A stretch of DNA of 64,000 nt from Straminergon stramineum. Lineage: Eukaryota > Streptophyta > Bryopsida > Hypnales > Calliergonaceae. How positions within the stretch are numbered: the first letter of the stretch is position 1; each line of letters begins with the position of its first letter. Shown here in pieces: positions 24,244 to 38,044 of the stretch. The notes under the pieces were generated by a model, which saw only the letters and a program-made list of their open reading frames with translations, had not been told where the DNA came from and ran no database searches. The translations under genes were made by a program, and so were the position numbers. The DNA is taken from positions 7,879,001 to 7,943,000 of the forward strand of contig OY987265.1 of NCBI GenBank assembly GCA_963920665.1, in the 5' to 3' direction.

Positions 24244-27099
24244 GGCAGGGTAATTCTTTGCAACAAGCTCGCTGCCCAGAAACACTCTCCAAGCAACGAG
24301 AGCTAAACGCCGAAACTCTGGGAAAACGAAACTGGCGTCTGGATGATTTCAAACTAACTATAACTGAACGGATGAAGAATTACAATTTCTCATCCAACGT
24401 TTTCTGAGAGTTGCTGAATGTGTCCGCAACTCCACACCAGATCGCAAGGAACACATTTATTGAGCTCTAACTTTGTAGAAGGGGAGAAAACTTTGCTTTG
24501 ACAAAAGGTACGTGTGAGGAAGTTTGAATATATATATAAAATTGTTTGAAAAGCCTGCCAATTGTTGAGGATGTGGTGTTTACAATCCAACATTTCTAAC
24601 ACATCATTGTAATATCAATAAAATGATATCATGCACTTGTAGGTTTATAATATTTGTGGATTCATCTTTCCTTAGTATGTTCAAATGCATACTTATGATG
24701 CTCATTCTAAGGCTAATTCATTTGAGCTTTGACACAACTCAAATGTGTTTACTTGAGTGATTTGTTTGCATGATATCGGAGTGAGTGTTGAAAGGAAATT
24801 CTTAGGTGAAAATTCTACTCCCTAAATGCTAGAGAAGTGTACTAGTGAACTAATTATAGTTAGTTTTACATTATAGTTGTTACTATGGCAAATGACTAAA
24901 TCTTGTTTATATATTCAAGAGGCACTCTATATTTACCAACATACATTATGGTTGACAACAAATCATTTGAGATTGATGAGACTAACAAATTGAGTGAACT
25001 TGAGATCTATAGCATATTAAAAATGTAATCTCTCTTAAAATGTGAGAATCTTTGGGAGCTAGTACTAGTTGTAGTTGTACCTATCAACTTTCCAATCATA
25101 GTTGGAGGAGTTGTAGTGGCATAGCAAGAATTCAAATTGGCCAAGTTTTGAACTTGCTCAACTATAGCAATGTTAGTACAAGATAATTTGGTGTTCAAAA
25201 AGGAAGACTTTGTTGAAGCATGGGGATGCTAAAGACAATGTATCATATTGATAATCAACAACAATTTTGGAAGACTTAGGCTTTGTAGCTTCTTTTACTT
25301 GTCATTCTTATGAAGTTAAGCTTTGTGAGTGTTTTATAGAAAAAGAGAGAGAGAATTCTTTTGTTGTGAATCGTTTTGTGGCTATGATGATTTTGTCATT
25401 TATAAAGTTTTGAATTTCCTCTTCAATGCATGTGTACTCTTGGATTCTCCCTTGGTGAAGTGAGAGCCGTTTGATTACTTGTGTACTTTGAAATTAGTTC
25501 TTCATTCTTTGAGAGGGTGTTTCAAACACTTTTGTGTATTGATTTTTATTGATGTTTTGGTTGACAATTGTGGCTATACAATGTAGTGTACAGAGTATAT
25601 AGTGATCTATAATTAAACAACAAATCACTTCTTCTAAGCAACAAACTACACATACTACAAATAGAAAAAAACAACTTAGTCAAGGATTGAACTTCATCAA
25701 GGAGGCAAGAAGGCTAAAAAATCAAATGGTAGCATTTTGAAAAATTCCATCAGAACAGACCTTGATCAATGTACTTCTCAACATTTGGTCTACCAAAGTG
25801 TTACGACATGATAATACAAGATTAGTTATATTCCATCACCTACTTTGGAGAAGTTCATAGGCAAGTTGTATGAAAGCTATTGCCTACAATTTTGTGACAA
25901 ATAACTGAAAGTTGACAAGGCATAAGTCATCTTTTAAGAAGACTTTTATATTAGATGGATCAATAATTGATCAAGGCAATGAGATTTTATTCACTTGGAT
26001 GTTTTTTTGCATACTTGGAAAATGTTTGAAGTATAAAAATTTAGTTGTTGAACATCATGATAAATGAAATGGTTTGTACACATTTTAGAGTTATAGAATA
26101 CAAGCAACAATGAATAGTGTAGTAGTATGAAGCATTACGAAACTTTGGCATCATCAATATAGTGTGAATTACCATAGTTTTATACTAATTTAGGGGAGGT
26201 TACACCAAATTAGCATAGTTTATAGTAAATTATGGTAGTTTATATCCAATTAACATGATTTGCATTAATTTAGCATATTTTACAATGTCTTAGACAATGG
26301 ATTAGAATAAATTAGAGTAAGATGAATTCTATCATGGATGTTAGTCTATTAGGTGAGTTTGATATATGAAAATTATGGTTAAAAGCCCTCTCTCTCAACT
26401 TTTGGTGTGTATGTATGTGCTATGAGAGCTTAGAGAGAATTGTTGTGAAAAATGAAGGAAAAAGTGTTTGGAGAATTAAGGAAGTGAGTTAAGTTAGGAG
26501 AGTTAGCAAATTTGTCAAAGAAAAGTTAGGAGAGCAAATTCACCTATTTGTGTGAAAAATAGGTGAAAAGTTATTAGGGTTTGAAGAGAGATGAGGGTAG
26601 GAGGTCAATTGTACACTCCAAGTGGGATTGCTAGACTTATTTGAATCAAGGACAAAAATGGGGCAACCAATTTGATGCAAGGAGGTCAATTGCCACCTTC
26701 AAATGGGACTACCAACTTCAATGAACAATATAAGGGAACAGTGAGGTGGATAGTGAGGCAAAACAAGAAAACATTTGAGGAAGATGTAGCTTTTTAAGTT
26801 AGCTTTCCGAAAAGCTAAGGCTTGCTGAATTTGGAACAAAGACAAAGATAGAGTGGCCGTTCTAGTGAGAGGTAGTCTGCTCCCATGGTAGCAACAATTA
26901 ATATTCTCTTGCCTCTTCTTCTTTTGGATGTGTAAACCAATGAGGATGGACACAATTGTTTAGGAATTCATAGTATAACAATCTCATCTAAGGGATAAAC
27001 ACAATTATTTTAGACTTGGTGTGTTGTGAGCCACTACATGACTCACAACTTAGAATTAGGGATATTTAGACAATTTAGATGAAATTGCGAGTTAGGAAC
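24244..27099. other. Nicastrin upstream and AT-rich intergenic DNA
   Basis: Nicastrin promoter in the first few hundred bases, then AT-rich DNA with no recognised gene. A short ATAGTTTA/AATTAGCATA-type motif repeats loosely at 26165-26290 and reappears near 28510-28610. Confidence 0.4.
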
Positions 27100-28075
27100 A
27101 GTGTTCGGAAAATTTTTCAAGGTCCTCCAGTTGATTTCCTCCTTTCACAACAATGAACCGGGTTTTTTTCAATGGGCACCCGTAACATCCTTTGAATCAC
27201 AAAAAGTACCGGTTTATTTCCTCCAATTTCAATTTCTCACCGGCAAATTTCCCCTAAATTGAAATTGGCACCGGCTAAATTGCAAAATTTGTATAAAATA
27301 TAGAAAAAAAGATTAAAAGTGAAAGTACTAATTAATATTGCATCCTTAGCAAGAATTGAACTTGACAAAGTCCTTCACCACTTGAAGGCCAAGGATCCCC
27401 CAACCCATGCAATATGGAGTTGAGGATGGTTATGAAAAGGTTGCATGAAATCAAAAGAGTTCAGGAAGTACCAATTTTATGTTCTTCAAATATTTCTTTT
27501 GTTGCCCCTGTAAGATACCACTTAGGATTTGCATATAAATGGTAAAACTTAGAAGAATTATTCCATAGGTCAATGGCCTCTTCTATTATGTTGTCACAGT
27601 CTTTGTTAGGTCCTCCTAAGGCCCATTATATGACACTGTCCAAATTGGATGTTTTCATGCGATTTCAAAGTTTTTCCTCTAGCAACTTCGGGAGGTGCCT
27701 TGCACTGCTACGAGGTGGCAAGCCACAACTCTGTGAGCTACAAGCTGGTAAGGTTTTTCATTTTTTTTCATTTTTTTTTCATTTTTTAGTAATCAAAATT
27801 TTATACTAGGGCCTTAAGCACAAGTGCAAAGGTTGATATCCGATGGCAACAAACCTTCATTAACCGGGTATTAGCCAATATTTTTTGGGGCAAGGCAACT
27901 GAAATCCCCCAAATATTTTAAGGAGGTGGTCAAATATCCTCCAAATTTTGAGTGGCACCGGTTGATTTCCAGTTCTAGAAATTTCTTCCCGGTTTAGCAT
28001 CCTTTAATTTCAAAATGCAACCGTTTTTTTTCCCAAATCCACCGGCTAACTTTGAACTAACTGCCGGTTTTTTCA
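27100..28075 (+). repeat. Paired ACCGG-containing repeats around a 0.6-kb core
   Basis: Two blocks, about 27110-27290 and 27880-28070, share direct-orientation motifs GTTGATTTCC, CATCCTTT and ACCGGCTAA. The core contains a small frame (27573-27809) that I do not recognise. This could be a short terminal-repeat element or local duplication; the repeats are too diverged to define ends by eye. Confidence 0.35.
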
Positions 28076-28850
28076 TATCATTGGTTAGGAATTATTAGTT
28101 GGATGAATTTAACTATTATTAAGAAACGAAAGAATTTTTTAATAGATAGGAATGGGAATTTTATGACAAAGGTGTGAACTTTAGGAATTGTGATCATGAG
28201 GAAATGATGAGGAAATGATGAGGAAATCCTATGAAAGATGAGGAATCAATCAAAAAGACATTTAGTAAAAAATGTAGAATTTTAAATCAAAAAGATATTA
28301 TGTAAAAAATGTGAATTTGTCTATATTAGACAAATGGTTAAAGATAGATAAATCAAAAAAAAATACCATATGAAAAAAATTCTTACAAAATGAATTGGAA
28401 ATAAAAAATGCAAATGAAATAAATAAATGAATAGAATTAGAACAATTATTAGAACATTGACATTGTGGTAGAACTCTAAAATTGGAGAAAAAGCAATAAC
28501 ATAGTGAGATTTGTAGTAAATTAGGGAGGTTCATAGCAAAGTAGCACGTATCCCAATAAATTAGTATGAATTTCTACAATTTAGTGCATTTTTCAGTAAA
28601 TTAGTGTAAGGATGAAATTTTAATGAATGGATCTTCAAACTAACGATTCTTAGTGTAGGGAGATTAGGTTTTGAAGCTCTCTACTTGTTGTTTTCTCTTT
28701 CTTCTTCCCTTTTGTGTGTGTGTGTTTTAGCTTGAGAGTTTTGATGACATGCAATCCTAAAAGTTTTAGGTTTTGGGAAAGATTAGGTGGAGTATATGCG
28801 AAAGAAATTCGTCCTGAGTAGAGTCCATGCAAGTTGAGTGTGGAATGATG
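28076..28850. other. AT-rich spacer, no gene recognised
   Basis: No coding signal or element end seen. Confidence 0.35.
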
Positions 28851-29475
28851 AGAAAAGATGGGTCCGGGTGAGCAAGTTCGGAATGGGTTGATTTGAGCCA
28901 TAGCAAAGCGAAGAGATCAAGATCGCAAGAGGACGAGTTGGGCGTGCGGGACGTGAAGATCCGGAGTCAACCCTAATATGGGAAATTCCAGGCAAGGACC
29001 AGCCCGACATCAAGGAGAAAGGACAAGGAGGGAGCATACGAGCTAAATTACCGAAGACCACGAGGAAACGAGGACCACAGATCACGAGGAGCACACCTGC
29101 ACACGAGCTTAATTACAGAAGCCCACGAGGAAACGAGGACAACAGATCACGACGAAAGAACGACGGGGCATCACCGAAGCTGGGAATTCACGAAGAAGGA
29201 GACGGAATCGGCACCAAGGTCGAGATTGAAGTGGCAAAAGGAGATGAAAAAGACGGAGAGCTATGGCCAGACCAAGGCGAGAAGATCAGGAGAAACCAAA
29301 CCAAAAGATCACAGCCCAAAATCAAGGCTGCGGGATGGCACCAAACCACAAGAAAACATCAACTACGGTAGCTGCGGAAGAACAAAAGCCAGAAATCAAG
29401 AGAGACGAAGACGACGAACCAGATGGGAGGAATTTGAGCACTATGAGATAGTGAGGGTGAGAAAATCCACTAAGG
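28850..29475 (+). other. Purine-rich, GC-rich island with a 65-bp tandem duplication
   Basis: Composition changes sharply: the plus strand is strongly A+G-rich and GC content is higher than on either side. At 29038-29153 a 65-base unit containing CACGAGGAAACGAGGACCAC is present twice with few differences. Open frames exist on both strands (29226-29528 plus; 28783-29094 minus), but none resembles a known protein, and the purine skew by itself produces frames rich in Lys, Arg and Glu. Confidence 0.5.
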
Positions 29476-29529
29476 TAACACAGCCCATTACGGACCAAAT
29501 GGGGGGTTTGCTCTCTCGTCATTTCTGAA

Positions 29530-30488
29530 ATTTTCTACTTTTTTTTTGACATTTGAAACTATATTTTTTCGACAAAATGTGAATTTGTTATGTATTTTTG
29601 AAGTGTTTAGCCTAGCACAACCTAAAAGAGTTTGTAGACTGCTCCAAAACCAACCAAAACTGATCTATAACACTCATCTTATTCACCTATTGCAATCACA
29701 ATATGTTCAAACATAAAAGACCTCAAAAAGGTACTTCCTGCAATGAACTAACACTAAGAAACTAAAAGTTCCTATTGTGGTCACTAATCACTCCATTTCA
29801 GTTAGCTAAGACATTGAATGTGGCCCAAATCTCAATTACTAAAAGAAAACCATAATGGGGGCATTCTTTGGAGTCCACAATGGATAAAAGGTCCATTATG
29901 GGATGTTTTACTTTACTGCGAACGTTGTTGCTTTTCATTCCTTGAAATAGCTATAAACTATGGGGCAAGTGAAAAAAGTCACAAAGAACAAAATTTAGTA
30001 CCGACTTGGATATCAACATTAGATCATTTTCAATAAGAAGCGATAGAGGTCCAAAGCTCTAGAATGAAAAATGACAGGATTTGCTGTAATGATCCCAAGT
30101 GAAGACAATGAAGTTTTGTAACAGTTCCGTCCCACACTCCTTAGCTAGGCTTGATGAATTATTTGGTGGCTCCCTTCCTTGCCTTTTCTATTCACTAAAT
30201 TTCTTGTGGAATGAGAATTTGGTAAAAGCTATGATGGAAATTGGGATGCTAGTAATGGTGGCTAGGATAATTCACTGAGATGGACTAGATAAGGCTTGAG
30301 AGTTGGGAGGCTTGAGAGCATTATGGGATATAATGCCAAGTCTCATAGTTCATTAAAAATGTCTATATTTTCACTTTTCGCAAATCTATGGGTGTGGAAA
30401 GAGGGTCTCCATTATGAGTTATAATGCTTTTCAAACTATCCAATGGAATGGTGACAAATTTGCCTTGAAAACCAAACTTGGCATTATG
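29530..30488. other. AT-rich spacer, no gene recognised
   Basis: Several short frames without family signatures; nothing structural seen. Confidence 0.35.
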
Positions 30489-30912
30489 TTAACCCCTAAA
30501 GTTCTTTGACTACATTATCACCCAAAACTCTCAAAAATTGACATTTCTAATATAAGTATCAAATTTTTTTAGATATTATTTTGAGACACATGTAATCATA
30601 GGATCTTGTAGTATGCTAGATTGAGAAGATGTGGAAAAAATTTCAGAAATTTCCACAGTATAGATTGCAAAATATTAGCATTTTAACCCTTGAACATTGG
30701 GTTGGTCCCTATGGAAATCAGCCATTTAAGAACCATGTGACATCATCCACTTTAGAAAAACCAAAAATATTCATTGGGAGTCAAACTACTACAGAAGATC
30801 TTCCCTTTTCACCCTTAATTCCGAGGATGATTAGTTGCAATTCTGTCCTACACATGAGAATACTTTATCATTCATCGGACTATAAACATCCGTAGCGTCC
30901 TTTAGGGGTTAA
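30489..30912 (+). mobile_element. TTAA-flanked MITE, subfamily H
   Basis: 424 bp from TTAA (30489-30492) CCCCTAAAG to CTTTAGGGG-TTAA (30909-30912). It shares the subterminal block GTGGAAAAAATTTCAGAAA-type with subfamilies F and J, which points to common origin. A truncated relative lies at 12006-12240. Confidence 0.75.
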
Positions 30913-31778
30913 GCAACAAAAATCTTTTTTTGGCCCTACGGAAAAATAGGCAATTGCTATTCACAAGCTCACATTTGTATGAAAAAATGTCCAAAATGGT
31001 AGTGCTTCTTTAAATTGATTCTTCAAGGCAAGTTGGCTACATGTTTGAAAATTTTCAAAACATTTGGAATTGTACAACATATAGGAAAAAAATAGTAAGT
31101 AGAAAGAAGTAGAGAATGATCGAAAATACTAAATTATAAACAATTTATTAATGGAATGGAAAAATGTCAATCCCAATGGTTGTAATGTTGTAATAACCAA
31201 TATAAACCTAATATTTTTATTTTTTTCCAAAAATATTGAAATTGAGTGAAATAAAAGACTTTAAAGATTATTTTAGAGTAGAGAATCCACACTTGCCTAC
31301 AAACTAAAACATCTCATAACTTTTGAATCATTGATCAATTTTGAATGATTCAAAGCTTTCTATGTATATATAGATTTAGAAAACCAATTTCAAATTTTTA
31401 TTTTTGAAAAAAGTGATTTTATAAAATCTACCGAGACTCCCAAATTGAGAAACAAACTACATATTAGGCCATAACTTGTGACTCATATTTCCAAATGTTC
31501 TGAAATTTAGTGGACATGAAAGATATTACTTGTCCACACCTTCTACTAAAATTTGGGCCAAAAACATAGAAATCTCTAGTCATATGTACCTGCCCAAAAT
31601 TTCTATATTGCCAAAAAATGCAACTTGGTCCTTTATTGGTTAAATTATTGAAAATGGACCCTAGGATTAGGTTATAGCTAAGGTCCTCAATTGGTTTGAT
31701 GAACCCATGCAAGTTGTATTAAAGTGACAATTACCTTGGAAATTGTATAGGGCTATGGCATTATCGACAACAAGTGAG
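30913..31778. other. AT-rich spacer, no gene recognised
   Basis: No coding or repeat signal that I can support. Confidence 0.35.
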
Positions 31779-32365
31779 TTAACCCCTAAGCACTCTGATG
31801 TCTACTTTCTAAACAACGAACAAATTGGAACTCAAGTTTCATCCTCATTATTGTTTGGATGAAAGTCATACTAATTTGTAGAGATACTTGATGAACTTAT
31901 TGTTCTAACCAATTGTTGGATTTGATGTATCTAGAGTACATATTTTTCTAAAATTACAAATGTGCAAGTATGTCAAGTCATTCACCGAGCCAAATTGCAT
32001 AGGCTCTAGTTTTAAACTTGATTTGCAAAAATGAGGTCATATATTTTAAGAACACAAAAGTTTCAAAAATCACCATGTCAAGAGAACCTCATTCCAAATC
32101 CATTACAACAAATTTTACTCAAAAAGTGATAATATTTTGCATTTTATCAAATTTTGAAGGAATTTTGAAATCTCCCTTTCAAAATTTATAACAAAAACAT
32201 TGGTGATAACATTAGTGAGTGTAATCGTATGGATGGAATCTAAAAATCAAAATCTACAACTTTTTTTGTTAATTTCAATTCCAAAATATTCTTCCAAATA
32301 GCACTTTATAATGACTTTTCTCAAATTGTGAATTCTAGAGAAGACTTTGGATGTTTAGGGATTAA
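31779..32365 (+). mobile_element. TTAA-flanked MITE, subfamily K copy 1
   Basis: 587 bp, left TTAACCCCTAAGCACTC, right GTTTAGGGATTAA (slightly decayed). It is the reverse complement of 54154-54731 along its whole length, for example AGAGTACATATTTTTCTAAA and GTGCAAGTATGTCAAG in both. Confidence 0.8.
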
Positions 32366-33780
32366 TCATTGCCAAGTCTTTTAAGAAAACGAAAAGATTA
32401 TCTTGCCATTTCTTACAAATCAATGTGTATGGAATAGCTCATTAGTAGTTGCATGATAAAAAATTGCTTGTGATTATCAATTGTGGAATTTAGAGCCATA
32501 GTCATAAACTCTTAAGGAATTAGGGTTAAAATTAAATTGATTGAAAATAAGGTGCAGGGATTGAGGGATGAAGGTAGGTGAATTCATGAATGCTTGGTGA
32601 AGTATGAAATTGAGATATCTAGATCATGGTTGATTAAGCTTGCAAAGGCAACGTCTTAAAATAGTAAATTGAGTTGTAGTTGGAAAATCCATTGCTTTGA
32701 AGGTTAGAACTCAATTCCACCAAACTCTTCTAGGATTTAGGGGGAGTGATGTATGCTTTGGAAGTTATAAGTTGGGTCATCAATTGCATTGTTGAAGTTG
32801 GGTGTTTTGCGGTGGTGATGTGTTGGAATTATTAGTGAGGGTGCACATTAACCCATTTCAAGGTTTTAAGTTGCAAATTTTAGTAGTAGTTTGACAATGT
32901 ATGGTTGAAAGGGGTATTTGGTGTAGATGATTTGTGAGCTCCATTTGGACTTTTTCAGTGCCCTGTTTGTCAATTTGGGAGAGATTTAGGTATGGAAGGT
33001 TGTCCTAACCTTATAGAGTTTGTATTAGGATGATTTTGGGATGGTAGGAAATATGTTTGGGTGATTTAGGGGTGTTTCCCCCTTTTCACTTAGGATCATT
33101 TAGGTAAAATTTGGCCAAAATTGTGATAGGAGTCTATTGTTTGAAAGGCATTTAGGTTTAGGGTCCCATACACTCTCCATCGGCCAACTCTAGGGGGCAT
33201 ACCAATGTAGTGGAAAACTCTCATATATGGACACTTAAAACATGTGGGATTAATCGACTTTTGCGAGCAGGACATATGATTGGACTTCCCCATCTAGACT
33301 CAAAGAATGAAGTTTGTAAAGCTTATATAGTATACTATCTTTTGAATGAATAGTGAAAGAATGTGAATTTCAAAGAAAAACTCAAATCATTTTCAAAGGG
33401 GTATAAGTGGCATTCAACCATTGGCCATTGAACTTTTCTAAAAAAATGTGGAAAGGGGTTCACATGTCACTTTTCTATGGGCTGAAAAATTGACATGGAT
33501 GCTTGTGACATACCCCCCTCCAACCCCATACTTGTATCTCTGTGACATGTACTTCACTTGCAAACAATATGGGACAATGTCTATTTGTATGGCCATATTT
33601 TTACATATTTATCTCATACGTATCCCATATATATTCCACGCATATATTACATGTTGTATATATTCAATAATTTGTATTTGCCTTATGTATCCATATCCAT
33701 ATTATTTATATGATCAACATGCAACTCTTGATTTTTACAAAGAGGGGGGAGAGTGATAATTGCAACCTAAATTTGGATGC
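32366..33780. other. AT-rich spacer before the copia remnant
   Basis: No gene recognised. At 33739-33754 a purine tract (AGAGGGGGGAGAG) is followed by TGATAATTG, which looks like the polypurine tract and LTR start of a Ty1-copia element, but no matching LTR copy was found in the window. Confidence 0.35.
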
Positions 33781-34395
33781 ATCATCACAAGAGATAGTTG
33801 GTCTACAACATTGAAATCATTCTTTGAAGGCTTCTCATCATCAATTGATATAGGTATTTAAGTTCATATGTTCATATCTTATTGGACCAATTAGCATTGT
33901 TTTTCTCAATGGACACAAATATGCATTGATCTCCAATGATTATTCTTGATAGAATTGATTTTACTTCTTCAAGTAGAAGACATTAAAATATTTCAGACCA
34001 TGGTAGAATTTGAAAACAAAGAAATGATATAGATTCTTAGAATTAATATAAAGGCAAATATTTGTCTAAGTTTTTCATAAATTTTGTAGTATTCATGGGA
34101 TTGAACTTCAATTATCAAAAGCATATACTTTGTACCAAGATGGTGTTTTAGATTAAAAAGAAAACATAAATTTTATTGAATTTGCTAAATCAATGGCATG
34201 TACAAGTAACTTCTTTGGTTTCTTGTGGACTAAGGCAATTAGTACTACAATTTATATAGTTAGTTTAAATTCTATGTGAATCAATTGAGGATTCACACCA
34301 AATGAAAAATACTATGGTCAAAAACCTTGGGTTGATCATTGTAGGCATTTAAATTTTGAACAATTTGCCTTTTCATCTTTTGTATTCTTTTTACA
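33781..34395 (+). pseudogene. Ty1-copia integrase remnant, 5' part of a split element
   Basis: Frames broken by stops and shifts still show copia integrase order: LIGPISIVFLNGHKYALISN (about 33877-33936), then a D-[YF]-S block with TSSS, the WHVQVTSLV-type region near 34196, and TPNEKYYGQKP followed by the VDHCRHLNFEQFAF region that precedes the zinc-poor linker in copia. Reading stops at about 34395 and resumes near 38045, so about 3.6 kb has been inserted. Confidence 0.6.
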
Positions 34396-37300
34396 TTAGT
34401 CAAGTCATTCCATTTGTGTTTTAAAGAGTAAAATTGCCCAAATGCAAGAATTCATGCAAATGTAAAAAGGGTCTAATGTAGATTTCAAAAGGGCAATTTG
34501 GTAGGATTGGAAAGGTGGCAATTTGGATTTGTATCTTTTTAAATCAAATATTAGACAAATTGTCATGCAACTCTTTGAGGCTATATAGCTAGGACGCTAG
34601 GTCCATTGGTCTTTTGTTTTTAGCTCATATCAAAGCTTATCTACCATGTATGGCTCATTGATGATTTGTATTAATATATTCCTTCAATCAATTCCTCTTT
34701 GTAAATGTGTGTATTTGTAATGCGTAATGTGTTATTGATTATTTGCAATTTGCCTTGTGTGAGATGCTAAATTGTTGTTGTTGTTTTAGCACTTTGTGAA
34801 TTTGTAGATTCCTATTTATAATTGTCAAGTAATTGTGTTTATACCATTCAATTGCACAATGTCTATGAGTGTGTCTTTTCAGTTTGGCCAATTACAAAGT
34901 ATTAGTAGCAAATTGATTTGACAAATCAATCCACTGAAATGCAAATGGTGATGTCTAAGAAGAATTGTGGAGTAGCCGCCAGTTTGACAGATGAGTTGGG
35001 TGGCATAGAAGTTAAATTGCATGAAGCAAAGTTAAGTGAACTGTTTTTGGAATGATTGAAGAAGATAAAAATTATTTTATTAATGGCAATTTTACTTGAT
35101 TGAAAATTGTTTGTGTATTTTTAGTTGACTAATGTATTAGCAGGTTGTGTATAACCAAATAGCCTTGTCCGTGGCAAATTGCAAGGTTTGTTTGTTAATT
35201 GAAATTGACAAATTATTGTGGATATTTGGTTTTAAGTAGCAAAGGTTTGACTAAGACTAGGTTTGTGGATATACATTCTGTCTTGCTGAGAAAAGTGTTT
35301 AGCTAGGTTGTAGCAAATTGACTATGTACAATTGGTTAGTATGTCAAAGTGGCACTTAACGTTGTCTAATTAGTAGTAGGTCTAGATTTGATAATGAAGT
35401 TTGAATCAAATTAGCTGAAAAATTTTGTATTAAAATTATTCAATTGGTTGAATGTTGTAGTGGTGTGAATTTTTAAATTTTTTGTCAATTTGATTTTTCA
35501 AGTGTAAATTGGGTTGTCAATTCACTTCATTTCCATTAGTAAGTCAATTAGCGATGTAAATCTTTCATTAGAATTGAATGGGTGGATTTGTTGGGATTTG
35601 AAGCAAGGCGTATTGATAAAGATTTAAAAGTCAAATTGAATAGTTGTAGCTCTCTACGAAAAGTCATCTTCCCAATTTTGGAACTATAAGTCCAAAGGTT
35701 GATTTGATTTTTTTTAGTTCATACCAAGTTGTATGACTCACTATACTCTAGCGACTTAGTTTTGTAAAAATTCTCAAGCCTTAAAATTTGCAATTGTCAA
35801 TTCGTTTTATTGTGCAAAGTAGTATTTGTCTATTTGGCTAAGTGATTCGGTCATTGGTTGCTATGGTGATGGATTGTGGAGCGGGAGTCAAATTGACTTG
35901 GCGAATTGTATTACTGTGTGTTTGTCCAATTGCTGTGTGGAAATTGGTGCCTGTATTTCTTATTATTATTCAATCTCTATATATGTATACATATTTGAAT
36001 TTACAAGCTAATTGATTGAGTATTGGTGCTTGTGTTAAATGGACTGTGAATATGGTCAATTTGATTGTATGCTTTGGCCTGTTGGAATTATATTGGGTCA
36101 AATTAGAGGCAAGCCATACTTGCATTAAGATGTGAGTGAATTATGTCAAGTGGAATGAATTAGCTTATAACTAATTGTGTATATGTTGTGATTTAGTCTT
36201 ACAGTGGTGTATGGTTGAATTGATTGTGAAATTGGAGAAATTAAAATATTGAGTTAATATGAAAATATTTGGATTTAGTATCTGGCGTTGCAAAATAAGT
36301 TGCATGAATTATTGAAGTCCATTAGATGATCAAGTTAGTTGAGAATGTATTTGGGCATTCATTGTGAAATTCCAATCTAGTTGATTGTGTAATCAAATTA
36401 TTTAAGCGATTGGATTTGTGTAAGGCTTGATGTTCTAGAGCTGACAAATGTCAAGTTGTTGAGTTTGAACTGTGTGTGATCATAGTTAAGTGGTCTAATT
36501 GCTTGTGAGGATATTTGGTCAAGTTTGTTTATAGACAACCTATGAGGATAAATTGGGGAATGCGGTGAATGTTGAAGAGCGAGTATGAATTAAATAAATG
36601 TATGAGTATAATTTTATGGAATTAGGGCGTCCAAATGTGTGAATGGACAGGAAGAGTAAATTGCAATGTGTGCTTAACTAGCTTGGAATGGTGGTTTTTG
36701 AGACTAAAATCAGTGTATGTATGTAATTTGTCAAATTGATATAGAATAATGAGCAGTCTACTGCATAGTAATAGATCTCGGTTGTTTGTCAAATTGAGTA
36801 AAGTTTTTAAGTGTAAGTCCAAATGACCAATTAAGTCTAATTGATAGAGTATTGGTTGGATTCTATTGGACAATCTCAATTAGACCGAGTCCAGTTGTGG
36901 CAGAGGTCACCTATGAAGCAAAATTGATGAACTAAGTTTTGGATTAAATTAAGTTACATAAATAAATTAAAATGATCTCATGGTCAAATTTCACATAAAG
37001 CATATTTGGTAGTTGGGATTTGCCTTTGATATAGAAGAAGGTGCAATCGATAGTGTATCTCGAGGTAGGTGGAAAGTCAATTGGGCTTTGTATTAGACCT
37101 TGTGCATAGTGATAGGTCTAGTTTCTTGGTTGTATGGCTATGGGTTGATAACAAGGTCAATTGACTCAACCACATACAAGTTCAAAGATAAATTGACCTT
37201 AAAGGGAGAATGGAGCAAAATGGGTGGACGTGAAGAATTACTCAAGCCGTAGGAAAGAACTAATTCCTCCTTTTGAAATTTATCATTGCACGGAATTAGG

Positions 37301-38044
37301 AGACCAAATTATTTTATAGAATAAAAATTTCAATTAAATTAATACAGTTTAGACAAACGAGAGAAAGAAAAGAGGATTAAATTATATGCAAATTAGATTC
37401 CATTTTATAAATATTTATATAATATTAATATTAAGTGGCTAGAGCATGCATAAAGACAAATTGATGATTCCCTGACAAATTGACTTGAAAATTGACATGA
37501 GTCACACACTAGACATGATTGTGACGCCATTTATTGAGTCTATAATATAGCATTGGGAATTTGGACTGTGAAAAATTGACATTGAAAGTATTTCCTTGGG
37601 TTATTTGACTTATTTCTTGAACCAAATCTAAAAATACGTAGATAACTATCCAAAATATGAAAACGAGTGACCTTAGTCACACAAACATTAGACTTATCGA
37701 CCTTTCCATAGGAATTATCCCTCTATACTATATTTCCCTAGGTTTTGTCAAATAGACAAAATTTACATTACAAATGTTGAACTTTATGACAAATTGGCAA
37801 TTAAATGCAATATTAGTATATTACCCTATCCTACTTTAAAAGTGACCCTAGATATCTAAACAACAGACGAATTGACCTTTTCCCAAGAGAATCCCTATAC
37901 TAGTAACCTTGGTTTTTGTCTTGGGATAGAAAAAATCCAACTTACAATCATTTAAAAGTATTTTGATCATTAGATTACATGCACGTTCTAAATTAAACGA
38001 TCTAAAGGAGAGGTGGTTAAAATTAGGTAGCAAAACTATACTAT
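34396..38044. mobile_element. About 3.6 kb of DNA inserted in the copia remnant
   Basis: Defined by what flanks it: copia integrase and linker coding ends at about 34395 and the next copia segment starts at about 38045. The left part (34580-34720) has a TATATAG motif and an AATATATT signal resembling LTR transcription sequences, but no paired repeat or target duplication could be fixed by eye. The rest has many copies of CAAATTG, TCAAATTGAC and related words and no coding frame beyond chance size. It could be a non-autonomous LTR element or an old satellite-like insertion. Confidence 0.45.

Noticed and set aside
29226..29528. A Lys/Arg/Glu-rich protein on the plus strand at 29.2-29.5 kb
   Set aside because: Purine-rich DNA of any origin encodes such residues; no start context, splice sites or similarity supports it.
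33739..33790. Polypurine tract plus TGATAATTG as a copia LTR start
   Set aside because: No second LTR copy in the window, and integrase-like coding follows within about 100 bases, so it cannot be the LTR of that element.
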